DNA of 64,000 bases. It comes from Gnetum montanum. Its lineage: Eukaryota; Streptophyta; Gnetopsida; Gnetales; Gnetaceae. The translations under genes were made by a program, and so were the position numbers. This document shows, in pieces, positions 45,769 to 56,353 of the stretch. The stretch lies in NCBI GenBank assembly GCA_015680685.1, contig MNCI01007621.1, forward strand, positions 787,831-851,830, read 5' to 3'. Within the stretch, counting starts at the first letter, position 1. Every line of letters starts with the position of its first letter. The notes beneath the pieces were generated by a model, which made no database searches, was not told the DNA's origin, and worked only from the letters and a program-made list of their open reading frames with translations.

Positions 45769-48280
45769 TTTCTTTGAATGGTTGTTAAAAGATGTAGTAG
45801 AGGATGAGGGAGAAGCAAGGTCATTAGTTGTAGGTATCTATGAGAGCTTAGAATAATTGTTGATTTACAAGAAAGTACTTTTTTAGGGTTTATTTTCTGA
45901 ACCACTTTGCTAGGGAGTCAATTGTAAGTTAACAACACTTGTGAAATTTTTTTGCTGTGGCTAAGTAGGAATTTCATCCTGCATGGATGAATTTGGTGGT
46001 AATTGAGTTGAAGGAAAAGGTACAAGTGTAGAAGGATGAGAATGGTAAGAAGAAAATGGGGATTTCCCTCTTGGAGATTAAGCTCTAGAAAGATGCATGC
46101 CTAGAAGAGTCATGCAGAGAAATTAGTTGTTCAACATAGAATGCATATAGATCTAGCTGCTAGTAAGGGCACTACTACCTTGGTGGTGGCATCCCCCACA
46201 ACTGTGGATGCTACCACTATTGGTACTACTCATAATGTTAGGTTGGAGCTCCACTTAAATAGTAGGATTACTGTTGGTGGAACTACATGTAGTAGTCTTG
46301 AGGATAAGGTAACCTCCTGGGTTCTTGCCTTCTTGCCAATTGAGGATTTAGCATGTACATCTTAGACTCTTGCAAGTATGACATAATGGGACAACATTTC
46401 TTAGGATGCTCATAGTAGTAGATGTCGCATCCATCATCATCATCTATCTTAGATTTTGCAACCTCTTCAATGACAGTAGCTTTACCCTCACCCCTTTGAT
46501 GGGAACTTTTAGCTTCTTTCATTCTCCTTTGGTCATGACTGCTACCTTGTTTTTTAAACTCTTGTGTGATTCTCAATGCAGTTTGGAATTTTTCATCCAA
46601 AGAATCCCACATTTTTTCTATCTTGGTTGATATTTTAGAAACAAAATTTTGGATCAACAAGGTTTTTCTTTCCACCACTTCGTTAAGTGATGCCTCCTCC
46701 TCATTGTCACAAAATTGGACTTCCCTTTTTCAGATAGAAGGATATCGGTTGTACTTCTCCAAAATTTCTCTTTTCATCAACTCACCTTCTTCTTTGACCA
46801 GTTGCTCAATCAACCTTTGGATCTAATGGACCCTTAGTTTTGAAAGTCTCCCTTGGGCATAGACCCCAAGAGTTCTTCTCATTTATATCCGAAGCCCATC
46901 TATGATATGGCAAAGCTGCTCTCATTGAGAAAAGCCATGGCCCTAACATCTGTGCAACAAAGAGTAATATTTGTTCATGGCCACATCTAAGGATTCATGT
47001 GTTCCTTGTCTTCACACTTAGATCTATTTTCTCAGATTAGATACTAAGGAGTACATTTGATACTTTTCATTGAAGAGTTCAAGCATTGTACTCCATTGTC
47101 TAATTGATTCCAGTTTTAAGAACTAGTACTAGCTTTTAGCCTCCTTAATGAGTGTCCATGGGAACAACTTTAGTTTTTTCCACTCATTTTCAATGTTTTG
47201 CAAGGCACAGGCATCGTGAAAAGCCTTAAGATGATTTTGTAGATCTGAGTTGTATCCCTCTTCAAACTTGGGTATATTGCTCATATCTAATCGTTTGATT
47301 CTGCTACCTTTCATATGCCTCATTGCAATCCTCACAACCTTTGCAATGTTCAACATGTTCCTTGTTGCAAGCAAAGGCTCATCATAGTCATAGCCCATAA
47401 GATGACCATGATGCGTATGATGTCCTCTATTTTTTCTTCTTTCATGATGGTAGGCCTTCCTTAATTACCCATGCCCTTGGTGTTTACTATTTTAGTGGAC
47501 CTTGTGATCATTTTTGTCCCATTGATCATCTCCATCATGGTCACATCCTCTATGGCTTTGGCTAGAGCTAGAGGAAGAAGATGAGGATGTTGAAGGTGAA
47601 GAGGAAGAAGAGCTAGCACCAACAAAATGCCTATTACTCCCTCTCCTTTGATCATGACCACACTCACCATATACATCCCTATCGTGGTGCTTGTCATGGT
47701 TCTTGCCTTGACTCCCTCCTTTGATGTTTCCATGATCATGGGACCCATTCTTTCCCAAACCAAGATTGTTTACAATGGACTCTAAATTCTAGTTAGGGCT
47801 CCCTTCATTAAAAAATAAGAGACGAGAATCATTATTTTCAAAACCCAAAGAATGGATCATCACCTTTTGCCCTAGCAAGAATAAGGGGTTTTTGAACCAT
47901 TTCCTGTTTGATGCCTCGTAGCATATCTCCTATTACTAATTTTTCTTTAGTTATGCCTTAGTGGGATGATAATATTAATAGTCATGGTCCTACACAATGT
48001 ATTAAGCAATGAGCCCCTGGATGCCCAATTTTAAAAGAGTTTGGAGTAGCATTGTAGGAACTAATTGATTAGGCAGTAACACAGTGTTGCCATCAATGTT
48101 CCTCCATTGTAGTTTTTCATCTTGATGTAGGATGAAGGTGAAGTCAGGAACATACTCATTGGGATGAGTATAGACCACTTTGCATTGCTGGGGCACTAGC
48201 AATTTTGACCCTTCATGCCTTTGTTAATTAGATCCACCTTCATATGGTGGTGGAGAATCTCCCTTGTGAGAAGAAGCCAT
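45769..48280 (-). pseudogene. E1 gag
   Basis: The start is placed at 48280 (MASSHKGDSPPP). Blocks in order are VVYTHPNEYVPDFTFILHQD (48202-48002 frame), a serine-rich run (about 47620-47550), the gag core 47398-47129 (RIKRLDMSNIPKFEEGYNSD, then HLKAFHDACALQNIENEWKK), the helix 46678-46480 (NFVSKISTKIEKMWDSLDEK), and the Cys/His motif CDIYYYEHPKKCCPIMSYLQ (about 46430-46370). A proline-poor, decayed linker leads to protease. Order and motifs match E2, and stops separate most blocks. Confidence 0.85.
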
Positions 48281-48411
48281 ATTAGATTGGAAGAAAAATA
48301 GTGTGCTTTTGTTATTATTATTATTTTTATTAATGATGTTAACTTTTGGGTTTATTACAATGTATTTATATAATTTTACTAACTCCTAAGTAGCACATGT
48401 AACTAACTAAA

Positions 48412-49329
48412 GTCTCTAGTAACAACACCAATGATGAGTAGTGAGCAATCCCCACACCCAACCATATGAATCACTAGTATTCATTAAGTGATTTGGTCGA
48501 ATTCTGTAGACTTTAGCTCTCTAAGTACACTAGGTCTAGCTAGTACATCTAATGGATGTCATTGTTGTCTTCTCAGTTTCACTTGTGAAGTGCAAATGTA
48601 TGGTTAAGTGTAACTGAGGTATATGATTTTTATCATTTTATGTTTTTTATTAATTTGACTAAGTACTATAAATAAAGTAATTGAATGTATAATTAATCTA
48701 ATAACTAATTAATACTTAGCTAATCCTAACATAAGCATATGTTCCCATCTACCATATACATCCTAAACATGTTACAACACTACTGGAATACCAAGCGTTA
48801 AGCACTACTGGGATTACCAAGCATTAAGTGCTATTGGAATTACCAAGCATTAAGTGCTATTGGAATTACCAAGCATTAAGCATATGCTTGAGATGGTTGT
48901 ACTTATGTGTATTAATTAATATTAATTAATTAGTTAATTAATTGAATGCATTAAAGTAAATCACATGAGTAATAAATGCATTAATTTAACATTAAGCTAA
49001 ATTCAAGTGTTGTAAGGTTTATGAAGAAAGCTCATCTTTATTGCTGATCACACTCAGGTGATCAAGTACATCAATGCTCAAATAAACATATATATAGCTC
49101 TCACTCTTATTGCATGTACTTAGAAAATATTCTAACTTTGGAGAAATAAAAATGCAAGAGTTTGGTTAGCAACTAATGAATGGATGTCATAAATGCAGCT
49201 GGTGAGTGCATATTTATAGGCAAGACAAGACATAGTGTCGAAGTGTATGTGTCAATGCTTCAAACCTTGCATTAATGGGATACCATTGATGTGATCTTGT
49301 CAACATAGGAAAATGATGATGACTCATCA
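48412..49329 (-). repeat. E1 5' LTR (right copy) with decayed primer site
   Basis: LTR 48432-49329 runs from TGATGAGTAGTGAGC to GATGACTCATCA. On the minus strand it is followed by TTGGTGTTGTTACTAGAGA (48430-48412), a weakened tRNA-Asp site. A unit of about 27 bp (GGAATTACCAAGCATTAAGT) is repeated in tandem at about 48783-48890, where the other LTR has a single copy (about 9768-9793). Confidence 0.9.
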
Positions 49330-49940
49330 TAGTCTAAATCACTAAATGATATGATGAATTTGGTGATGAGATTTATGTTGTTTGAAGCAGTAACATGTAT
49401 ACACACCCTCTCACATAGATTCTTTCATTGAAGCACTAAAATGTAGCATTGAAGAATCATTATGTTAAAGCATCAAGTAAATAAACAAACCCTTGAAACA
49501 ATATGAGGCTCAAACAATTATTTTCTCTATTGTTGAAGAAGGTTTGAAATCAACTAAAGTTTATTGAAGTCACTTGAGGAAGAACTCAAGATTTGAGAGT
49601 TTTAAACTATTCATCCCACAAGTTATGGTCTCCTTGTAGCTAATTGTGATACTATTACAAGTTGCACTATTATTAATTTTTCTTTTTCACACAAGTTACA
49701 ACTACCTTGATATAGCCATTGCAATCCAACCACAAGTCATTCTCATTAAAATTTTGAACAATGTGAGATCAGTTCACGAAATGATAAAGAGTCTAGAGAC
49801 TTATTACAATTGCAGTTTGATTAGAATGATATATTGTGAGTTATTAACTTACTTTGATAGAAACAAACTTGAGGATCAAAACTTGAATATTCAAGCTTCT
49901 ACCCACTCATGATCCCATTGCTCCACTTACCTTGATCTGT
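49330..49940 (+). repeat. Copia-B 3' LTR, second part
   Basis: Starts with the right E1 target duplication (TAGTC, 49330-49334) and continues the Copia-B LTR exactly where 9417 left off: GATATGATGAATTTGGTGAT here, GATATGATGAATTTGATGAT at 7272. The match continues through TCAAGATTTG and the segment around CTAGAGACTTATTA, ending near ACCTTGATCTG (about 49940), the counterpart of ACCTTGATAG before the primer site. Confidence 0.8.
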
Positions 49941-50812
49941 AGAAAATACATTAGTAATAAGAAAACTTGAATATAGAAAATGCATTCAATATTCATTTCA
50001 TTTGAATGCTTCTATAATGACCTATAATTATCATTAGTAGCATAAAAATACTTAAGATTTACCTTTTTCTTATGAAAAAATCCATTTTGCAATAGTTCAA
50101 TAGTATGTTTTTCATCATTTACTACCTTTAGTAGGTACAACTGAGGGACCATGAGTAGAGAGCTATCCAAAATAATGATTAACAAAGAAAAAAGGATTTT
50201 AACAATGAGGTGTTAGACTAGTTGTAAGAGTATTGATTTGAAAGCTCCAAGTCATGGGTTTGATTCATGTGGGCAATGCTAAGTTATAAAGTTCTAATTA
50301 GACTATATATCTTGGGGTGTAGCTATATTATTGGGGGTGTTAGACCCTTGTATCTATATTATAATTTTTTCTATTTGCTTAGTGGTTTGTCAATCTTGAG
50401 GGGTTTCTGATGGAGTTTTTGTAGTAGATTTTTTTTTAAAAAATGGGGAATAATCTAAAGATGGAAAATAATAATGTCTTTCAAACTATAGAGACTATGA
50501 AGAATTTTGAGCTATCAATTTTGTTTTACCTAATGATTTATATGAATTGTTATCAAAAGATGTCACTTCACGATACATATTTTTGCAAATTATTATATTT
50601 GTTTGCCCCAATAAGGGTTTTAAACTAGTGATTCAAATAATTCTTAAATGATAAAATTAATATTTTACACACCTACTATTTTTCCAGATTTTTTTTACTT
50701 GTTAAATTGCACAATTTTGAAATGGTTGAGAAGTTATTGGATTTTAAATTTTTTATAGATCACTATAATGCTTTTATTGCTAGGGAATGGAAAGTGGATA
50801 TTGATCCATAAT
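49941..50812. other. Unassigned AT-rich sequence to the right of Copia-B
   Basis: No protein homology was recognised. A tRNA-like promoter pair at 50214-50267 is annotated separately. The frame at 50443-50628 (61 residues) matches nothing I know. The final part could belong to the LINE-B upstream region, which the solo LTR interrupts. Confidence 0.4.
50207..50390 (+). repeat. Possible tRNA-derived SINE head with A- and B-box-like sequences
   Basis: TAGACTAGTTGTAAGAG (50214-50230) resembles an RNA polymerase III A box and GGTTTGATTCA (50257-50267) matches the B box GGTTCGANTCC at nine of eleven positions. The spacing suits a tRNA-type internal promoter. The rest does not fold into an evident tRNA, so a tRNA-derived SINE is more likely than a tRNA gene. 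The borders are guesses. Confidence 0.35.
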
Positions 50813-51666
50813 TGGTGAGTGGTGAGGTACCCCTACATTCAACCATACTAATCACAAGCATTCACGCACAATCCGGTTGAATTCCATGGATGGAACTAGT
50901 TGTGGCATCTAGATCATTATGATTTGATCATAGTTTGTTGTCTTCCAACTTAGACTAGTGGTAACTTTGTCACATATGGTTTAGTCCAAAGTGAGGCATA
51001 TGATGTTGTGTAATTATATGTTGCTCCTAATGATGATAAAGAGATAAATTAATTAAGCTAATGAATAATAGAAAATAAGATATAAACTAGCCTACCTGAA
51101 ATGAGTATCTATCTCCAATCATTTGTACACACCTTGGACTTCACATAACTACCACTGAGATTACTAAGCATATGTCATTGGGTGTGCCTAACGATACACT
51201 ACTAGATTACCAAGTACTTACACTTAAGCGCTCATGATTAAGTCGTACTCATTTCACTTAATGATAGGAATAGTAAATAGCAATAAATAGAATTATTAAC
51301 TAAAGAAAATAGTAAATAATTAAATAATTAAAGAAATAATAAATCTAAGTGAATGCAACAATGATGGAAGTAATCTCGATCTTTATTTCCAATCATGTAA
51401 TGTGTCCAAGTACACCACACTTGAACAAAGGTGTTGTACAATTACAAACATCACATTGTAGGCATGCATTAGGAATAAAAAAACTTGAATTTAGAAATCT
51501 AAAAAACACTATCAAAAACTAAGAACTAAAACTATGTCCCAACCATGTACCCAAGTGTTGTATTTATAGGCTAGGACGGAAGAGATGATCTTAGATATTC
51601 AAAATTATTTCTTGGGACCTGATATCGTGTATCCGATATCAAGGTTGACACAATGATGACTCATCA
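50813..51666 (-). repeat. Solo Athila-like LTR of the E4 group
   Basis: Starts TGGTGAGTGGTGAGG (first bases mutated from TGATGAG) and ends GATGACTCATCA. Flanks are ATAAT (50808-50812) and ATATT (51667-51671), a target duplication with one mismatch. No internal sequence is attached. The minus-strand TATA box is at about 51557-51565. GATATC occurs twice nearby (51621, 51635). Its body resembles E4 LTRs, for example a stretch around ACAAAGTTACCACTAGTC on the minus strand. Confidence 0.88.
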
Positions 51667-52389
51667 ATATTCTTCTAATTATTCTAAAATTCCTTGATAA
51701 ATTGAATTAGAAAATCTTTCTTCTATTTTTCAAAGTGTTAAAAGTGAAATTGTTGGTAGCATTGACACAATCCTAAAGATAGAGTTAAAAACATCACTAG
51801 TGCACATGTTTTTTTGTAGAGATTGATTTACGATATAAGAAGACATAATTAAAAATCAATACTAGTAATTACTATTTTTTCCAAAAAAGTACATGTTATG
51901 ATTTACAAGAATATTGTAGCTATTATTTTCATGAAAGCCATGTTATTGGAATCTATTCGATTCTCAATAAAAAATTTATTTGTAAGGAAAAAAACAACAA
52001 TTTTTAGAAAAGGAAAATAATGGTAGTTTTCAGTAGGCACAAATGAAATCTTTTTTAACAAGTTCTTAACCTTCTACTAATCCTTTTAATTATAAAGATG
52101 TTAGTAAACTTTTAATATCCAAAGATAATTATTCTCTAGAAAAAAGAAATTTTTAGTAGGAACCAATAATGAAAATAATGAAGTAGATGGATTTCACTTA
52201 GTGCAACATAAAAAGAAGAGGTTTGCAAATACTTCTTTCAATTTTAAAACCCCAAATTTATCTCATTCTATTGCTACTTCTACTACTGATCAATGTGTTT
52301 TTTTTATCAAATAATGTTTTTTCACTTATTAGTGACATGGATTATGAGACAAATTTTGAGCTTAAAAAATAAAGGATGGGGGCTCCTCC

Positions 52390-52990
52390 CTTACATCTCA
52401 ATGTTAGTTTTATCATAGAATGTTTGAGGCCTTTTTAATAGGTCCTAAGCAAAGATTGCCAAGGAATATCTTTGAAACTAACATTTATCTCTAGTTTTTC
52501 TTTTCCTACAAGAAATTAAGATTTTAGGTCATGATATTAGGTTTGTTAGTAAATGGATTGTGAAAAATTACATTTTTTTTCTATTGCTCATGAAGTTAAT
52601 AAAGGAGGTGTTGTTATTTTTGTTAATAAAAATTGGACTGGAAAATTTTTGAATTCTAGTTTTGGTAGCCTTGGAAAAGTTACTTAGATTCTTTTTCATA
52701 GTGAAAAAGATGACTTTCAACTTTGTAATGTTTATGCTCTTAATAATTTGAAAGATTGATTAGAGGTTTGGAAATATTTTTTATCTTTGCCTAAAGTTCC
52801 TTGAATTATTGGAGGTGATTTTAATAGTGTTGGTGGTCTTCCTCCTAATATGTTTTCTTAAGGAAAAAAATTGGTGTAATTTCAAAGAAAATTATTTTCT
52901 TTCTAATGTTATCTCTTTATACTTAATGTAATTATCAACATGGAAATGATAGAATTTATTATCAATTTAATAAATTTTACATCTCTAATA
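52390..52990 (+). pseudogene. LINE-B endonuclease (exonuclease/endonuclease/phosphatase fold)
   Basis: This domain would nick the target DNA. Fragments recognisable across frames are FLQEIKIL (about 52500, with the catalytic glutamate), NKGGVVIFVNKNWTGKFLNS (about 52597), DDFQLCNVYALNN (about 52710) and IIGGDFNSVGG (about 52807), the GDFN motif being diagnostic. The C-terminal SDHxP part appears as LLDHFPISIF (about 53043). Confidence 0.8.
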
Positions 52991-53196
52991 TTTCCTTTTG
53001 AAAGCCAAAAAGGAAAGTAGAATTGCATACAAATGCTACTTTGTTAGATCATTTTCCTATTAGTATTTTTCTCTCTAGTATTAATTCTTCATCCTTTCAA
53101 AAGCATGAGCTTTTTTGTATAAATGCTAATATGTTCATAGGATCCAATGGAAAAAATATTTTTTTATCTTTATGAAATGCAGAAAAAAGCCTACTA

Positions 53197-53490
53197 GTGA
53201 TATTGGTTGAATTGATTGATGGTAGTGAACTACTTGTAGAGTCAAAAATTATGCTAGATGGTTTGGAAAAAAAATTTTCTAAGCATAAGTATCAACTTGA
53301 AGAAGATCTTGCAAGATCTATAAAGCAAATGCAAATTCTTCTAGATCAAAATCTCTTTGATTTTGAAACTCAAAAAGCCTTGGAAAAAGCTCATTATGCT
53401 AAACAATTTTGCAATACTTTTGAAGCTAAAAGTACTTTTCCTAAAAGTCACATAGGCTGGCTAAAAATTGAAGATGAGCCTTGTAAGTAA
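53197..53490 (+). pseudogene. LINE-B linker between endonuclease and RT
   Basis: A clean frame of 97 residues, helix-rich and charged (LDGLEKKFSKHKYQLEEDLA), ending with SHIGWLKIEDEPCK. Its position fits the linker of L1 ORF2, in which a stretch like W...ED....FF.L follows; FFKFIKGKG comes directly after the stop. Confidence 0.6.
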
Positions 53491-53689
53491 TTTTTTAAAT
53501 TTATAAAAGGAAAGGGTTAAGTACCTAAACTAGAATCACTTTATATAAATAATTCCATCATTGAAGATCCTAAGACTATTAACAATTTTTTGGCAACTGA
53601 TTTTTCTTCTATTTTTTCTTTTGAAGGATTTATCAAGGAATTGTTCTAGGCCTTTAGTACGCATATTTCTCATCTAATTACAGAAGTGC

Positions 53690-54310
53690 ATCAAAGTATT
53701 CTTGAAGTAGAGATTATAGCAAAAGAAATCAAAGTAATGACATTTAGTTTAGCAAATGGTAAAGCTCCAGGCTTTGACGGTTTTCCTATTGAATTTTTCA
53801 AAAAGCATTAAGATATCGTTGGAGATTATCTCTTTCATGTTTTTCAAGAAGCAAAAAAAGTTTCTCTTAGTAAAAATACTAATAAAGGTGTGATTTATTT
53901 TCTTCCTAAAAATGAAGATCTTCATCATATTGGTAATTCAAGAACTTTTACCTTTCTTAACAATTCTTATAAAATTTTAGCTAAATTAATGACTTACCAA
54001 ATTTAGAAGGTTATCAAAGATATCATTAGACTTGAACAAACTAGTTTTGTTAAAGGTAGATATATCTTAAATAATGTTATTGCAACTTGGGAGGAAATGT
54101 AATGGGCTTTTGATAGTAACTAAGACATTGCTATTATAAAGTTAGATTATACCAAAGATTATGACAAGATTGAATGGAATTCATTATCTCTTGTCTCTAT
54201 AAACTGGGATTTTGTGATTATTTTATTTGACTTGTTCATACCATACTAACTAATGCTAGTGCTCAAGTTGCTACTAATTTTGGATTAAGTTCATCCTTTG
54301 CTCTTCAATG
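53690..54310 (+). pseudogene. LINE-B reverse transcriptase, N-terminal half
   Basis: MTFSLANGKAPGFDGFPIEF (about 53740) is the classic start of an L1 RT. KGVIYFLPKNED, NSRTFTFLNNSYKILAKLMT and LEQTSFVKGRYILNNV follow, then KLDYTKDYDKIEW, where the A of the usual DxxKAYD motif is D. The catalytic YADD region would fall in the N gap. Confidence 0.88.
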
Positions 54311-54938
54311 NNNNNNNNNNNNNNNNNNNNNNNNNNNNNNNNNNNNNNNNNNNNNNNNNNNNNNNNNNNNNNNNNNNNNNNNNNNNNNNNNNNNNNNNNN
54401 NNNNNNNNNNNNNNNNNNNNNNNNNNNNNNNNNNNNNNNNNNNNNNNNNNNNNNNNNNNNNNNNNNNNNNNNNNNNNNNNNNNNNNNNNNNNNNNNNNNN
54501 NNNNNNNNNNNNNNNNNNNNNNNNNNNNNNNNNNNNNNNNNNNNNNNNNNNNNNNNNNNNNNNNNNNNNNNNNNNNNNNNNNNNNNNNNNNNNNNNNNNN
54601 NNNNNNNNNNNNNNNNNNNNNNNNNNNNNNNNNNNNNNNNNNNNNNNNNNNNNNNNNNNNNNNNNNNNNNNNNNNNNNNNNNNNNNNNNNNNNNNNNNNN
54701 NNNNNNNNNNNNNNNNNNNNNNNNNNNNNNNNNNNNNNNNNNNNNNNNNNNNNNNNNNNNNNNNNNNNNNNNNNNNNNNNNNNNNNNNNNNNNNNNNNNN
54801 NNNNNNNNNNNNNNNNNNNNNNNNNNNNNNNNNNNNNNNNNNNNNNNNNNNNNNNNNNNNNNNNNNNNNNNNNNNNNNNNNNNNNNNNNNNNNNNNNNNN
54901 NNNNNNNNNNNNNNNNNNNNNNNNNNNNNNNNNNNNNN
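54311..54938. other. Assembly gap of 628 N inside LINE-B
   Basis: A run of N. Open frames listed across it would be artefacts. Confidence 0.99.
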
Positions 54939-55105
54939 ATAAAGAATAATGAATAAAATATAATAATTAAATTGCTAATTTAATCTAATCAACTACATTC
55001 TTACTAAAGCATTTCTTATAAACAAAAGGAGAAAATTCTTTTTAAAGAAAAAAGAATATATTAATCAAAGATAAAAAAAATAGCAACAAAAGCTAAAAGC
55101 TTTCT
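54939..55105 (+). repeat. Left arm of a 167-bp perfect inverted repeat
   Basis: The complement of this segment is found, without any difference I can see, at 55788-55954. It touches the N gap on its left. Confidence 0.97.
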
Positions 55106-55786
55106 ATCCTTGAGCCTTCAAAATAAAAATAAATTAATATTGTAGAAAATAAATTAATTGTTTAGCTTTCACTAGGAGCTTTTTTGCTTGAAGTTGTAGC
55201 TAAAAGTTGACATCTTTGATAATTTAGTATTTGACACCTAAGAAAGATCATAGTTATCTTCTTGCTTTTGGAAAATAATTGCACACCAAAGCTTCCAAAT
55301 AGAGTAGAGAATAAGTGGTCAAAGAAAATTCCAAATACAAAGATATGAGGTATACAAAGCAAGTTGATCACCAAGAATGACTTCATTGATGCTTCGTTGA
55401 AAGTTGTTAAAAATTCTAAATGTCCATTTCAAAGCATACTGAGCAATAGAACATTCTAAAAACATGAGAAAATGAATCTTCACTTCTATAAAGAGGACAT
55501 AGAGAAGAAACATTTCTCATTTGTTTAAGATGAATGCTAATAGGAAGTCCTTGATGACTAAGACACCATAAAAAATTATGAATTTTAGGAAATGTAAGAG
55601 TTTTACAAATATCTTTCATTTTCCTTGTCTAAAAGTGCAGTGATAATTGCATTTTCTAAGCCTTAATAAATTTTTTATGAATAAAATCATTCTTTGTAAT
55701 AATCCCATACATAACTTTCAAATCAAAAGAAAAAACATGTTTTCCATCTTTCCAAACAATATCTAGAAAATCCTAATGTAAATTAT
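55106..55786 (-). pseudogene. LINE C-terminal zinc-binding region (zf-RVT), inverted relative to LINE-B
   Basis: The minus-strand frame 55619-55416 has TLTFPKIHNFLWCLSHQGLP, then LKQMRNVSSLCPLYRSEDSF and SHVFRMFYCSVC, a zf-RVT domain with the CPLC-type motif mutated to CPLY. Neighbouring minus-strand frames continue it to about 55160. It is the expected 3' end of an AT-rich LINE such as LINE-B but points the other way, and it lies between the two arms of the inverted repeat. Confidence 0.75.
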
Positions 55787-55787
55787 N

Positions 55788-55954
55788 AGAAAGCTTTTAG
55801 CTTTTGTTGCTATTTTTTTTATCTTTGATTAATATATTCTTTTTTCTTTAAAAAGAATTTTCTCCTTTTGTTTATAAGAAATGCTTTAGTAAGAATGTAG
55901 TTGATTAGATTAAATTAGCAATTTAATTATTATATTTTATTCATTATTCTTTAT
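55788..55954 (-). repeat. Right arm of the 167-bp inverted repeat
   Basis: Reverse complement of 54939-55105. A single N (55787) touches its left side, and a truncated LTR of E5 begins at its right side. Confidence 0.97.
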
Positions 55955-56212
55955 CCTTAGGTAACTTAAAACATAAAATGTAAAAATGATAAAAATCATA
56001 TGCCTTAGTTGCACTTAACCATACCTTTGCATTTCACAAGTGTAATTCGAAAGATAACGATTGTAACAATTAGTTTAAATTCCTAGAGACTAGTGTGCTT
56101 AGAAGGTTATAAGTCCATGGAATTTGACTAGATCATGTGTGAAAGCTTAGTAATTCATATGGTTGGGTGTATGGTCCACTTGCCGCTCATCATTGGCATC
56201 ATTATTAAAGAT
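55955..56212 (+). repeat. E5 partial 5' LTR and decayed primer site
   Basis: Ends TGCCGCTCATCA at 56192, followed by TTGGCATCATTATTAAAGA, a weak version of the tRNA-Asp site. U3 with the promoter is missing. Confidence 0.85.
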
Positions 56213-56353
56213 TTATAGTTTGATATGTGCATTGTCTAGCACTTGGTGAATATTATTTAATATCATTAGAACGAACCTTGAGGTCACAATCATTCAAAAA
56301 ATTAATAATTTCAATTATAATTTAATCACACTAAATTTTTCTCTAATCTAAAA

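Larger units (their letters stand above)
9418..49329 (-). mobile_element. E1, Athila-like Ty3/gypsy element carrying nested E2, E3 and E4
   Basis: LTRs at 9418-10212 and 48432-49329, both with ends TGATGAG...CTCATCA, flank a minus-strand interior. On that strand the order is LTR, a decayed tRNA-Asp-type primer site, gag, protease, reverse transcriptase, RNase H, integrase, a long non-coding region, an accessory ORF, a polypurine tract and LTR. The flanking duplication is AAGTC on the left and TAGTC on the right, one mismatch. E2 splits the segment between accessory ORF and 3' LTR, and E3 splits the region between integrase and accessory ORF. Without its inserts E1 is about 12.8 kb, normal for Athila-type elements. 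All its frames are broken. Confidence 0.9.
6860..49940 (+). mobile_element. Copia-B, short decayed Ty1/copia element split by a 39.9-kb nested insertion
   Basis: A 5' LTR (6860 to about 7792), a tRNA-iMet-type primer site (about 7793), a ruined gag-protease segment, a polypurine tract (9098-9107) and the start of a 3' LTR (9109) form a copia element. The 3' LTR matches the 5' LTR up to 9417, stops, and resumes at about 49330-49335, running to about 49940. The missing join is occupied by E1, whose target duplication flanks it. With E1 and everything inside it removed, Copia-B is only about 3.2 kb and lacks integrase, reverse transcriptase and RNase H, so it was already a deletion derivative. 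Its two LTRs are the most diverged pair in the window, as expected for the oldest layer. Confidence 0.85.
51672..54310 (+). mobile_element. LINE-B, L1-like element, cut by an N gap
   Basis: On the plus strand an endonuclease region (52390-52990), a linker (53000-53680) and the first half of a reverse transcriptase (53690-54310) follow in the normal order of L1 ORF2. Everything is broken by stops and small shifts and is very AT-rich, unlike LINE-A. The 5' end is not defined; possible ORF1 sequence (FLVGTNNENNEVDGFHLVQH, about 52155) lies before it and may extend across the solo LTR. The RT runs into the N gap at 54311. Confidence 0.8.

Noticed and set aside
50211-50290. A functional tRNA gene
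   Set aside because: Only the A- and B-box-like words are present; no acceptor stem or full cloverleaf could be paired.
54298-54949. Two open reading frames of about 213 residues
   Set aside because: They consist of the N gap 54311-54938.
55788-55954. LINE twin-priming inversion as the cause of the inverted LINE end
   Set aside because: Twin priming inverts the 5' part relative to the 3' part, with the 3' end outermost. Here the segment order is the reverse, and the perfect arms next to Ns point to assembly instead.
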